This document shows positions 45,293-52,900 of a stretch of DNA of 64,000 bases, piece by piece; position 1 is the stretch's first letter; every line of letters begins with the position of its first letter. This DNA comes from Amycolatopsis sulphurea. Its GTDB lineage: Bacteria > Actinomycetota > Actinomycetes > Mycobacteriales > Pseudonocardiaceae. Location: assembly GCF_002564045.1 (NCBI RefSeq), contig NZ_PDJK01000002.1, positions 4,650,001 to 4,714,000 of the forward strand. The letters run 5' to 3'. The notes beneath the pieces are model-generated. The model was not told where the DNA came from, searched no databases, and was given only the letters and a program-made list of their open reading frames with translations. The translations under genes were made by a program, and so were the position numbers.

Positions 45293-45664
45293 TCAGAATG
45301 CGAACACGCCGTCGGATTGGCTGTCCGCCGCGCACTTGTTCGGGTAGGTGGCGCGGAAGGCCACCGGTTTGCCCTGCCAGGTGCCGGTCGCGGTGACGTC
45401 CACCGGGGAGTAGATCATCGTGCACTTCTGCTGCCGGGGCTTGATCTTGGCCAGGTCGCCGTGCACCTGGGCGAGGGTGGCACAGGCGGTGTCGCGGTGC
45501 AGGTGGGTGCCGCCGGTGGGCTCGCAGGTCAGCGAGGCGGTGACGACCCGGCCGGAGGTCTCGTGCAGGCTCAGTTCGAGGCTCGACGCGGGCTGCGGCG
45601 GTGCGGTCAGGCTGCTGAGCCCGACCAGGCAGGCGGCGATCGCCGCGAAGGTAGAAAAGACCAT
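45293..45664 (-). CDS. Subtilisin inhibitor-like (SSI) secreted protease inhibitor
   Basis: A 123-residue protein with a signal peptide (VFSTFAAIAACLVGLSSLTA). It has the SSI framework: SLTCEPTGGTH, ACATL, CTMIYSPVDVTATGTW, and NKCAAD with the final GVFAF. The reactive bond is predicted after Met in CTMIY, matching Met-Val of Streptomyces SSI, and the flanking cysteines form the two disulfides. It inhibits extracellular serine proteases. It sits 27 bases after the PucR gene and might share its transcript. Confidence 0.92.
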   Translation of the reverse strand: MVFSTFAAIAACLVGLSSLTAPPQPASSLELSLHETSGRVVTASLTCEPTGGTHLHRDTACATLAQVHGDLAKIKPRQQKCTMIYSPVDVTATGTWQGKPVAFRATYPNKCAADSQSDGVFAF

Positions 45665-45691
45665 GGAACGGCTATCGGCAGATCGGACCCC

Positions 45692-47347
45692 TTAACTGTG
45701 CCCCTCTTCCCGGTGGCTTTTCTCCCTCGGACGTGTGGCCGTGGTCAGATCATGGGCAAGCAGCGCTACGTACAGTGACAGCATTGACTCCGGATCTTCC
45801 AGTCGCACTCCGAGTACCTGTTCGATCCGGGCCAGCTGCTGGTAGTACGCCGTACGCGACGTATGCGCGGCGGCTGCGGCGGCGGACTTGTTGCCGCCCT
45901 GCTCGCAGTAATGCCGCAACGCCGAGACCAGCCGGCTACCGGAGGCTGCGTCGCGCTGTAGCAGTGGTTCCAGCTCGCGCGCGGCGAAGGCGCTGACTCG
46001 CTCGTCGCCCGCCAACAGGTGCAGCAGCCCGCGCAGCCGTACGTCTTTGAGCCGGTGAAACGGCCCTTCGGCGCCTTCGTCGAGAGCCGCTGCGGCGACC
46101 TGCGCAGCCTCCACCAACGTGCGATGTGCTTCCGCAGGCGTTGTCACGACGGTGCCGACGCCGACCACTGCGGGGGCGCTGGCCCGAGCGTCGTGGATGT
46201 CGGCGGCCAAGCGGCTCAATACAGCGTCGACGTGGGCTTCGGGGGACAGCGACAACAGTGCGCGTACAGCCATGTCGTCCGTTGCCACGAGCGCGGACAC
46301 CTTCGCCCGCCGCGCGGCCAGCGCGATCGCTTCGGACAGCTCACGCAGCAAAGGCGGCGTAGAGAGCGATTGCTGTGCTGTGGCAGCGATCCGCGGACGT
46401 ACGGCCACTCCGACTAACCGTCGCGCGGTCAACGGCACGGCGAGCGCAGACGCACGTGCGAGGATTTCCGCAGACGGCGTCGGCGAAGCGATCAGCTCCG
46501 TCAGGACCGCGCGGTGCGCATGCCGTTCGAGTGTCTCGGAATCCCTTGCGACGAGTCTGTACACGGCCAGCGCCGACGCCGCCCGTTCGGCGACTACACG
46601 GTGCCGGTGAGGAGGTGCTTCGGGGCTTTCCGTGCACACGACGATCAGCCGTCCCCAGTCGTGCCCGCGCGCCCCGACCACGGTCACCAGCCAGCCTGAG
46701 CCCGGGTGGTAGCCAGTGCGCTCGCCGACCTGCACGACGCGTGAACGGCCGGGCCATCCGGTCAGCAGTTCACCCGGGTCGGAGCCGGCGGCGTCGTAGG
46801 CGAGGACTTCGTGGTCGAGCGTCTCCAGGACGACCGGGTGCTCCGTCAGCCGCGCCACCTCGCGTAGCACGATCTCAGGCTCGGCACCCGAGACGGTGAG
46901 CGAAGTGAACGTTTCGTGCACTCGTTCCGCCGCGCGCAGTTCGGCGACCTGGGCGTCGACGATCATCCCGTTGACGGCCTCGGTCACCGCGACGTAGCGC
47001 GTCTCGCGGGAGAGCGTGATCAGTGGCAGACCGCACTCTTCGGCGGCGGTGACCAGGGCGCGCGGCAGCCGGTCGTTCCAATGCCGCACCAGCTCCACGA
47101 TCACCCCCGCAGCGCCGACTTGGGCGAGGTCGGCGGCGTAACGGGCCAGAGACGCGCCGTCGTCGGGCAGCGCGACCCCGGTGGTCAGCACCAGCTCGCC
47201 GCCACGCAGCAGCGGCGCGATCTCGGCGATCTCCGCCACGTGCGCCCAGCGCACCGGACGGTCCAGCCCGGTGTTGCCGGCAACCACGCGCGGGTTGCCG
47301 CCTCGGAGTGCGGGCAGCGCGAGCACCTCGGCGATCGTCGGGTACAT
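45692..47347 (-). CDS. PucR-family transcriptional regulator
   Basis: A 551-residue regulator. The N-terminal PucR domain (MYPTIAEVLALPALRGG with VLTTGVALPDDG) senses purine/pyrimidine catabolites. A GGDEF-like middle region follows, and the C-terminal HTH_30 domain is SRTAYYQQLARIEQVLGVRLEDPES. The start at 47347 is the family's usual MYPT start; much longer readings upstream are rejected. Divergent from mmsA with a 139-bp intergenic region holding a palindromic half-site pair. Probable local regulator of the pyrimidine genes on both sides. Confidence 0.9.
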   Translation of the reverse strand: MYPTIAEVLALPALRGGNPRVVAGNTGLDRPVRWAHVAEIAEIAPLLRGGELVLTTGVALPDDGASLARYAADLAQVGAAGVIVELVRHWNDRLPRALVTAAEECGLPLITLSRETRYVAVTEAVNGMIVDAQVAELRAAERVHETFTSLTVSGAEPEIVLREVARLTEHPVVLETLDHEVLAYDAAGSDPGELLTGWPGRSRVVQVGERTGYHPGSGWLVTVVGARGHDWGRLIVVCTESPEAPPHRHRVVAERAASALAVYRLVARDSETLERHAHRAVLTELIASPTPSAEILARASALAVPLTARRLVGVAVRPRIAATAQQSLSTPPLLRELSEAIALAARRAKVSALVATDDMAVRALLSLSPEAHVDAVLSRLAADIHDARASAPAVVGVGTVVTTPAEAHRTLVEAAQVAAAALDEGAEGPFHRLKDVRLRGLLHLLAGDERVSAFAARELEPLLQRDAASGSRLVSALRHYCEQGGNKSAAAAAAHTSRTAYYQQLARIEQVLGVRLEDPESMLSLYVALLAHDLTTATRPREKSHREEGHS

Positions 47348-47386
47348 CGGGTCCTCGGGTCTCCTTTCCGGCCGGCAGGCACAGAC

Positions 47387-47414
47387 TGTACGGCCGCGCG
47401 GGGGAGTCCGTACA
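47387..47414. promoter_or_regulatory. Palindrome TGTACGG-N14-CCGTACA in the pucR-mmsA divergent promoter region
   Basis: A perfect 7-base inverted repeat with a 14-base spacer lies between the divergent pucR and mmsA genes. A further CCGTACG copy lies at about 47435. Such a pair on two helix faces is a reasonable operator for a PucR-type regulator, but I know no published consensus to check it against. Confidence 0.45.
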
Positions 47415-47486
47415 CGTTGCGGATGGCGCGCGCGTGCCGTACGCCCGGAGACTCGGAGGCATTCCCGAGGAGAAGGAGCGGACGTC

Positions 47487-48983
47487 GTGACCGACCGCAT
47501 CAGCCACTGGATCGACGGAAAGCCGGTGCCGGGCACGGCCGGGCGCACCGGCGACGTGTTCGACCCGGCGACCGGGCAGGTCCGCGCGCAGGTGGACTTC
47601 GCAGGGGACGCGGAGGTGGCGCGGGCGGTGGCCGCCGCCTCGGCCGCGCTGCCGGGCTGGCGGGGAACCTCGCTGGCCGGGCGGACCCGGGTGCTGTTCA
47701 AGGTCCGCGAGCTGCTGCAGGCCCGCAAGGACGAGCTGGCCAAGATCATCACCAGCGAGCACGGCAAGGTCGAGTCCGACGCGGCGGGGGAGATCGCCCG
47801 CGGGATCGAGAACGTCGAGTACGCGTGTGGCGCCGCGCAGCTGCTCAAGGGCGGCTTCAGCGAGAACGCTTCGACCAATGTGGACGTCTACTCGATGGCG
47901 CAGCCCCTCGGCGTGGTCGGGGTGATCTCGCCGTTCAACTTCCCGGCGATGGTGCCGCTGTGGTTCGTGCCGAACGCGCTGGCGTGCGGGAACACCGTGG
48001 TGCTCAAGCCGAGTGAGAAGGACCCGTCGGCGGCGGTGTTCCTGGCCGAGGTGTTCGCCGAGGCCGGGTTGCCGGACGGGGCGTTCAACGTGCTGCACGG
48101 CGACAAGGTCGCGGTGGACGGCCTGCTGGAACACCCGGACGTGAAGGCGATCTCCTTCGTCGGGTCCACGCCGATCGCGCGCTACGTCTACGAAACCGGC
48201 ACCCGCAACGGCAAGCGGGTACAGGCCCTCGGCGGCGCGAAGAACCACATGGTCGTGCTGCCCGACGCCGACCTCGATCAGGCCGCGGACGCCGCGGTCT
48301 CGGCCGGATTCGGCTCGGCGGGCGAACGGTGCATGGCGGTGTCGGTGGTGGTCGCGGTCGACCCGATCGGCGACGAGCTCGTCGCGAAGATCGCCGAACG
48401 GATGCACGGTCTGCGTGTCGGTGACGGCCGTGATCCCGCCTCCGAAATGGGGCCGCTGGTCACCCGCGCGCACCACGCGCGGGTTTCGTCCTATGTGGAC
48501 GCTGGAGTGGCCGAGGGTGCGGAGCTGGTCGTCGACGGCCGGGACGTGCGGGCCGCGGGTGGGGAGGGCGGCTTCTGGCTCGGCCCGACCCTGTTCGACC
48601 GCGTCCGCCCGGACATGTCGGTCTACACCGACGAGATCTTCGGCCCGGTCCTGTCCGTCGCCCGCACCGCCGGCTTCGACGACGCGCTGGCACTGATCGC
48701 CGCCAACCCGTACGGCAACGGCACCGCGATCTTCACCGGCGACGGCCGCGCCGCCCGCCGATTCCAGAGCGAGGTCGAGGTCGGCATGGTCGGCGTCAAC
48801 GTGCCGATCCCGGTCCCGGTCGGCTACTACTCCTTCGGCGGCTGGAAGGACTCCCTGTTCGGCGACAGCCACGCCTACGGCCCGGAGGGATTCCACTTCT
48901 TCACCCGTACGAAGGTGGTCACCTCCCGCTGGCCCGACACCTCGCACACGGGGATCAACCTGGGCTTCCCGAAGAACTCCTGA
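47487..48983 (+). CDS. mmsA: (Methyl)malonate-semialdehyde dehydrogenase MmsA (CoA-acylating)
   Basis: A 498-residue aldehyde dehydrogenase. PFNFPAMVPLWFVP and FGSAGERCMAVS (catalytic Cys) are MmsA-specific, and LGGAKNHMVVLPDAD replaces the usual E-L-G-G of other aldehyde dehydrogenases. It converts (methyl)malonate semialdehyde to acetyl-/propionyl-CoA, the last step of beta-alanine breakdown from pyrimidines and of valine. GTG start at 47487 behind GAGAAGGAG. Divergently placed next to pucR. Confidence 0.93.
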   Translation: MTDRISHWIDGKPVPGTAGRTGDVFDPATGQVRAQVDFAGDAEVARAVAAASAALPGWRGTSLAGRTRVLFKVRELLQARKDELAKIITSEHGKVESDAAGEIARGIENVEYACGAAQLLKGGFSENASTNVDVYSMAQPLGVVGVISPFNFPAMVPLWFVPNALACGNTVVLKPSEKDPSAAVFLAEVFAEAGLPDGAFNVLHGDKVAVDGLLEHPDVKAISFVGSTPIARYVYETGTRNGKRVQALGGAKNHMVVLPDADLDQAADAAVSAGFGSAGERCMAVSVVVAVDPIGDELVAKIAERMHGLRVGDGRDPASEMGPLVTRAHHARVSSYVDAGVAEGAELVVDGRDVRAAGGEGGFWLGPTLFDRVRPDMSVYTDEIFGPVLSVARTAGFDDALALIAANPYGNGTAIFTGDGRAARRFQSEVEVGMVGVNVPIPVPVGYYSFGGWKDSLFGDSHAYGPEGFHFFTRTKVVTSRWPDTSHTGINLGFPKNS

Positions 48984-48987
48984 CCCG

Positions 48988-49018
48988 CCGGTGCCCCGGT
49001 CCCGCGCCGGGGCACCGC
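48988..49018. terminator. Terminator between mmsA and the decayed ESX module
   Basis: CGGTGCCCCGG (48989-48999) pairs with CCGGGGCACCG (49007-49017), an 11-base perfect stem with a seven-base loop between two convergent genes. It would serve both directions. Confidence 0.8.
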
Positions 49019-49022
49019 CGGA

Positions 49023-49275
49023 TCAGGCGGGGAAGGCGTCCACGACGATCTTGCCGCGCGGGATGAGCACGACGGTGTTGGCGCGGTCCGGCTGGAGCCG
49101 ATCGAACCACGCCTGGGAGATGTCGTAGGTCTTCCCACCCACCACCAGGTCCCAATGGGAGACGCGGGCCGCACCTCTGCGCGTTGAGATTGTCCAGCTC
49201 GTGGTCCGAGGACCCCATGCCGGTCATCGCGCCGGACGGCGACTCGGCCGTCGCGACCAGCGGGTTGCCGCTCAT
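49023..49275 (-). pseudogene. Remnant of an ESX-type WXG/PPE-like effector gene
   Basis: The ATG at 49275 (GGAGAG upstream) opens MSGNPLVATAESPSGAMTG, the start of a family of Pseudonocardiaceae effectors or toxins in ESX loci. This frame reads on through NLNAQR. Then the frame shifts and GAARVSHWDLVVGG, KTYDISQAWFDRL and IPRGKIVVDAFPA follow to the stop at 49023. The proteins I recall beginning this way are several hundred residues long. Here only about 84 codons remain, so the middle has been deleted. The original start overlapped the preceding gene by ATGA before an element was inserted between them. Confidence 0.65.
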
Positions 49276-49287
49276 GCCGGGCTCTCC

Positions 49288-49493
49288 CAGGGTTCCGGCA
49301 AAGTTGGTCGGGGACCCGGCAGCGGGCGATGCGGAGGCGTGTGCGACCACCTCGTGGCGTGCGCCGGACCGGCTTCAGGTCTGTGAAGGGGCCCTTGACG
49401 GACTCTGAGTCTGTGAAGGGCCCCTTCACAGCCTTTCGGCGTCTTGTGAAGGGCCCCTTCACAGACCTCCACACCGACTTTGCCGACACCCTG
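49288..49493. mobile_element. MITE copy 1 (206 bp, internally deleted)
   Basis: Inverted ends CAGGGTTCCGGCAAAGTTGG and, on the other strand, CAGGGTGTCGGCAAAGTCGG bound the element. An 11-base direct duplication CCGGGCTCTCC flanks it (49277-49287 and 49494-49504). Inside are three GTGAAGGG(N)CCCTT(C/G)AC arms. It is related to copies 2 and 3 but lacks about 75 bases of the left interior. It separates the two coupled effector-module genes. Confidence 0.85.
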
Positions 49494-49748
49494 CCGGGCT
49501 CTCCTTTCCGGTCCCGTCGATGGCACTGGTGGCGAGATCGTCGGCTGCCGTCGCGACCAGGCCGATGAAGACCCGGCCGAACCGGTGAACAGCTCCATGA
49601 CCTACGCGAACGGCAGGCCGACGAGGCCGAACGAGAGATCGCCCACGGCACAGGCCGAGGCGGCGGCGTGCACGCCCTTGGCGATGTCCTGCACGTCGCC
49701 GCGGTGCTGCCGTAGCGAGCCCAGGTGGACCTGGTATCCGTCGGGCAC
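49494..49748 (-). pseudogene. EspC-like ESX-associated protein gene, broken
   Basis: GTG at 49748 (GGAGG ahead) begins VPDGYQVHLGSLRQHRGDV, with a stop TAG after SFGLVGLPFA at 49602-49604. VMELFTGSAG continues in the same frame, then a one-base loss in a GGG run shifts VFIGLVATAADDLATSAIDG into the next frame. Together these give the EspC/WXG-like architecture of about 85 residues. Before insertion of MITE copy 1 the gene would have ended ESPA-stop, overlapping the next ATG. It now reads ESPAGCRQSRCGGL into the element. Nonsense, frameshift and insertion show it is dead. Confidence 0.75.
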
Positions 49749-49751
49749 CGG

Positions 49752-49904
49752 TCAGTCCCTCCTCGGCAGCGGGCCGTTGCCGAAGTAGCCGTCGTCCGTG
49801 GCGTGCGTGGCCGGTCTCGCACGGAATTGCGGATGGGTGTCTCCGGAGTCCGCCTCTTCTTCCGATTCTTCCGGTTTCGGAATCTGTTCTTCGAGAAATT
49901 TCAT
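49752..49904 (-). CDS. Small acidic protein of the ESX-type module, unknown function
   Basis: A 50-residue protein MKFLEEQIPKPEESEEEADS with a polar tail ending NGPLPRRD. Its ATG overlaps the stop of the YbaB-like gene (ATGA) and it ends four bases before the EspC-like GTG. Its position between those two genes suggests an accessory role in this effector module. No family known to me. Confidence 0.65.
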   Translation of the reverse strand: MKFLEEQIPKPEESEEEADSGDTHPQFRARPATHATDDGYFGNGPLPRRD

Positions 49905-50170
49905 CGCCCGCTGTGCTCGCCGATGACCGGCGCCATGATGTCGCTGAGCCGCTCGGCCGCCCGGACCTGCGCACGGCGTGCGGTGGCGGCCGCTGCGGCG
50001 CGCGGCATCTCGTCCGCGGACGCGCCGAAGTAGAGTTTCTGCAGCGCACCGGCGGTGTTCACGGTGAGGGCGACCGCGCCGTCCGTGCTCGACGCGGTCG
50101 CGGCGACGTGTTTGAGGCGTTCCTGCGCTTCCGCGGCGCGCCGCCCGATTTCGGATTCCTGTGCGTCCAT
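49901..50170 (-). CDS. YbaB/EbfC-like protein of an ESX-type effector module
   Basis: An 89-residue protein (MDAQESEIGRRAAEAQERL). A long helix leads to VALTVNTAGALQKLYFGASADEMP and AAERLSDIMAPVIGE, the EbfC fold. Stand-alone EbfC binds DNA, whereas this group is found beside WXG100 and EspC-like genes. The ATG at 50170 has no clear Shine-Dalgarno site; in-frame upstream codons look non-coding. First gene of the module, with its neighbours downstream all degraded. Confidence 0.8.
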   Translation of the reverse strand: MDAQESEIGRRAAEAQERLKHVAATASSTDGAVALTVNTAGALQKLYFGASADEMPRAAAAATARRAQVRAAERLSDIMAPVIGEHSGR

Positions 50171-50308
50171 GGGGGAAACTGCTTTCGAATGGGGGACACG
50201 GTTTCTCCAGGAGGTAGAAAACCGGGTGGCGGCTCCCTTTCGGTCCGCCATTCTTGATCGTCGTTTACCCCTCGATTACCGGAGCCTGGCGCAGCCGGGG
50301 GGCCGGGT

Positions 50309-50590
50309 CAGGGTCCCGGCAAAGTTGGTCGAGGACCCGTGATCAGCAGAGTGAGCCGTGGCGGCCGCGTCATCATCGACGGCACCTGCCATCTCGATCT
50401 ATTGCGCCCCGCAGCGGGCGAAGCAGAGGTGTTCGAGATACGCGACCACCTCGCGCTGTGCGCCGGACCTGTCTCGGGTCTGTGAAGGGGCCCTTCACAG
50501 ACCCAGAGTCCGTGAAGGGCCCCTTCACGGACCTTCACGGACCTCCGCGGTCGGCGCAGGGCCCCTCACGCCGACTTTGCCGACACCCTG
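50309..50590. mobile_element. MITE copy 2 (282 bp)
   Basis: Ends CAGGGTCCCGGCAAAGTTGG and, reversed, CAGGGTGTCGGCAAAGTCGG. The flanking direct repeat GGGGGCCGGGT occurs at 50298-50308 and 50591-50601, exact over 11 bases. The interior has a TGTTCGAGATACGCGACCAC block and two GTGAAGGG(N)CCCTTCAC arms at 50482-50498 and 50512-50528. No open frame codes for a transposase. Confidence 0.88.
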
Positions 50591-50670
50591 GGGGGCCGGG
50601 TTGGGTACGCCGCACCCGGGGTTTCCGTAAACTTGTCGTGAGCGCCCGGGACGACCAGGAGGAGGTGCGG

Positions 50671-51696
50671 GTGGCGAACACCGATGAACGACGCTTCGAC
50701 GTGCTGCGTGCGATCGTCGCCGACTACGTCTCCAACCAGGAGCCGGTCGCGTCGAAGTCGATCGTCGAGCGGCACAACCTCGGGGTGTCCAGCGCGACCG
50801 TGCGCAACGACATGGCGGTGCTGGAGGAGGAGGGCTACATCGCCCAGCCGCACACCAGCGCCGGGCGGGTCCCCACGGATAAGGGCTACCGGCTGTTCGT
50901 CGACCGGTTGTCCGAGGTCAAGCCGCTCTCGGGGGCCGAGCGGCGGGCCATCACCAGTTTCCTGGACTCCGGCACCGACCTCGACGACGTGCTGCGCCGC
51001 TCGGTGCGGCTGCTCGCGCAGCTCACCCGGCAGGTCGCGGTGGTGCAGTACCCGATGCTGACCAACACCGTGGTGCGCCACCTGGAGATCGTCCCGCTCA
51101 CCCCAGCCCGGCTGATGCTCGTGCTGATCACCGATTCCGGCCGGGTCGACCAGCGCACCGTCGACCTCGGCGACGTGATCACCGAGGAGGCCGTGCTGCG
51201 GCTGCGCACGGTGCTCAATGGCGCGCTCGCCGGGCGGCGGCTCACCGACGCCGCGGTCAACGTGGCCGACCTGCCCGAAGGGGCGCCCGCGGAGCTGCGC
51301 GACTCGTTGATCCGGATCTGCACGGCGCTGGTGGAGACCCTGGCCGAGCACCCGGAGGAGCGGATCGTGCTCGGCGGCACCGCGAACCTCACCCGCAACG
51401 TCGCGGACTTCCCGGGTTCGCTGCGCCAGGTGCTGGAGGCACTCGAGGAACAGGTCGTGGTGCTCAAGCTGCTCGCGGCGGCACGCAACCCCGGTGCGGT
51501 CACCGTGAGCATCGGCGAGGAAAATGAGGACGAGCAGATGCGCAGCACCTCGGTCGTGTCGATCGGCTACGGCCGGGACGACATGCTGCTCGGGGGGATG
51601 GGCGTCGTCGGGCCGACCAGGATGGACTACCCCGGCACCATCGCGGCGGTCCGCGCGGTCGCCAACTACGTGGGGCAGATCCTGTCCGGCCGCTGA
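50671..51696 (+). CDS. hrcA: Heat-inducible transcriptional repressor HrcA
   Basis: A 341-residue winged-helix repressor. RRFDVLRAIVADYVSNQEPVASK and NLGVSSATVRNDMAVLEEEGYI are the DNA-binding domain and TSAGRVPTDKGYRLFVD the linker, followed by the HrcA core (GYGRDDMLLGGMGVVGPTRMDYP). It represses groEL-type genes at CIRCE sites; I saw no CIRCE element (TTAGCACTC-N9-GAGTGCTAA) in this window. The GTG at 50671 is chosen because AGGAGG lies just ahead and the upstream codons run through the MITE. Followed by dnaJ. Confidence 0.95.
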   Translation: MANTDERRFDVLRAIVADYVSNQEPVASKSIVERHNLGVSSATVRNDMAVLEEEGYIAQPHTSAGRVPTDKGYRLFVDRLSEVKPLSGAERRAITSFLDSGTDLDDVLRRSVRLLAQLTRQVAVVQYPMLTNTVVRHLEIVPLTPARLMLVLITDSGRVDQRTVDLGDVITEEAVLRLRTVLNGALAGRRLTDAAVNVADLPEGAPAELRDSLIRICTALVETLAEHPEERIVLGGTANLTRNVADFPGSLRQVLEALEEQVVVLKLLAAARNPGAVTVSIGEENEDEQMRSTSVVSIGYGRDDMLLGGMGVVGPTRMDYPGTIAAVRAVANYVGQILSGR

Positions 51697-51737
51697 CCGG
51701 CGGCCAGTGCGGAAAGACGAAGGAGAAGGCAAGCAAC

Positions 51738-52898
51738 GTGGCGAGGGACTACTACGGGATCCTCGGGGTGGCCAAGAACGCGAGCGATCAGGAGATCAAG
51801 CGCGCGTACCGCAAGCTGGCCCGTGAGCTGCACCCGGACGTGAACCCGTCGGAGGACGCCCAGCACCGTTTCGGCGAGGTCACCACCGCCTACGAGGTGC
51901 TCTCCGACCCGCAGAAGCGCAAGATCGTCGACCTCGGCGGCGATCCGATGGACTCCGGCGCGCGCGGGGGAGGGGGCGGCGATCCGTTCGCCGGGTTCGG
52001 CGGGCTCGGCGACATCATGGACGCCTTCTTCGGCGCCGCGGGCGGCGGCGGTGGTCGCGGGCGTGGTCCCCGCAGCCGCGTGCAGCCCGGTTCCGACGCG
52101 CTGATCCGGCTCGGGCTGACCCTCGAGGAGTGCGCCCTCGGCGTGGACCGCGAGATCGCCGTGGACACCGCGGTGGTCTGCGACCTGTGCCGCGGCGCGG
52201 GCGCCGCCGACGGCACCGGCACCAAGACCTGCGACACCTGCGGCGGTGCCGGCGAGGTGCAGTCGGTGCAGCGGTCCTTCCTCGGCCAGGTCGTCACCGC
52301 CCGGGTGTGCCCGGTGTGCCGCGGCTTCGGCGAGGTCATCCCGGACCCATGCCGCCAGTGCGGCGGCGACGGGCGGGTCCGGGCCCGGCGCAACGTCACC
52401 GCGAAGATCCCGCCGGGCGTGGGCGACGGAATGCGGATCCGGCTGTCCGGACAGGGCGAGGTCGGGCCCGGCGGCGGCCCGGCGGGCGACCTGTACGTGG
52501 AGATCGACGAGACCCCGCACGAGGTGTTCGTCCGCGAAGGCAACGAGCTGCACTGCAACTTCCGCATCCCGGTGACCACCGCGGCGCTCGGCGCGACGGT
52601 GCCCATCGCCACGCTGGTCGACGGCGACTACGAGCTGGACATCGAACCGGGCACCCAGCCGGCCACCGAACTCGTGCTCACCGGCAAGGGCATGCCCCGG
52701 CTGCGCTCGTCGGGCCGCGTCGACGGCCGCGGCGACCTGCACGTGCACATCGACGTCGTGGTGCCCACCAAACTCGACGAAGCCCAGCGCGAGCTGCTCG
52801 TCGAGCTGGCCCGCACCCGCGGTGAGGAAGTGCCCACGCTCGCTGCCAACGGCCGGCACGGCGGGCTGTTCTCCAAGCTGCGCGCCAAGAATCGCTGA
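51738..52898 (+). CDS. dnaJ: Molecular chaperone DnaJ (DnaJ2 type)
   Basis: A 386-residue J-protein. The J domain contains the HPD motif (ELHPDVNP). A Gly-rich region follows, then a zinc domain with four CxxCxGxG repeats: CDLCRGAG, CDTCGGAG, CPVCRGFG and CRQCGGDG. The C-terminal peptide-binding domain completes it. It stimulates DnaK. GTG start at 51738 behind GAAGGAGAAGG. It sits between hrcA and rsmE, as in Rv2374c-Rv2372c. Confidence 0.96.
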   Translation: MARDYYGILGVAKNASDQEIKRAYRKLARELHPDVNPSEDAQHRFGEVTTAYEVLSDPQKRKIVDLGGDPMDSGARGGGGGDPFAGFGGLGDIMDAFFGAAGGGGGRGRGPRSRVQPGSDALIRLGLTLEECALGVDREIAVDTAVVCDLCRGAGAADGTGTKTCDTCGGAGEVQSVQRSFLGQVVTARVCPVCRGFGEVIPDPCRQCGGDGRVRARRNVTAKIPPGVGDGMRIRLSGQGEVGPGGGPAGDLYVEIDETPHEVFVREGNELHCNFRIPVTTAALGATVPIATLVDGDYELDIEPGTQPATELVLTGKGMPRLRSSGRVDGRGDLHVHIDVVVPTKLDEAQRELLVELARTRGEEVPTLAANGRHGGLFSKLRAKNR

Positions 52899-52900
52899 CC

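Noticed and set aside
47348..47878. Longer pucR reading starting at 47878
   Set aside because: It is antisense to mmsA. PucR proteins begin at MYPTIAEVLALP.
50254..50670. Longer hrcA N-terminus starting at 50254
   Set aside because: It would translate through MITE copy 2. The GTG at 50671 has an AGGAGG site and gives the family's usual start.
50591..50670. CIRCE element before hrcA
   Set aside because: No TTAGCACTC-N9-GAGTGCTAA match; the space is taken up by the MITE flank.
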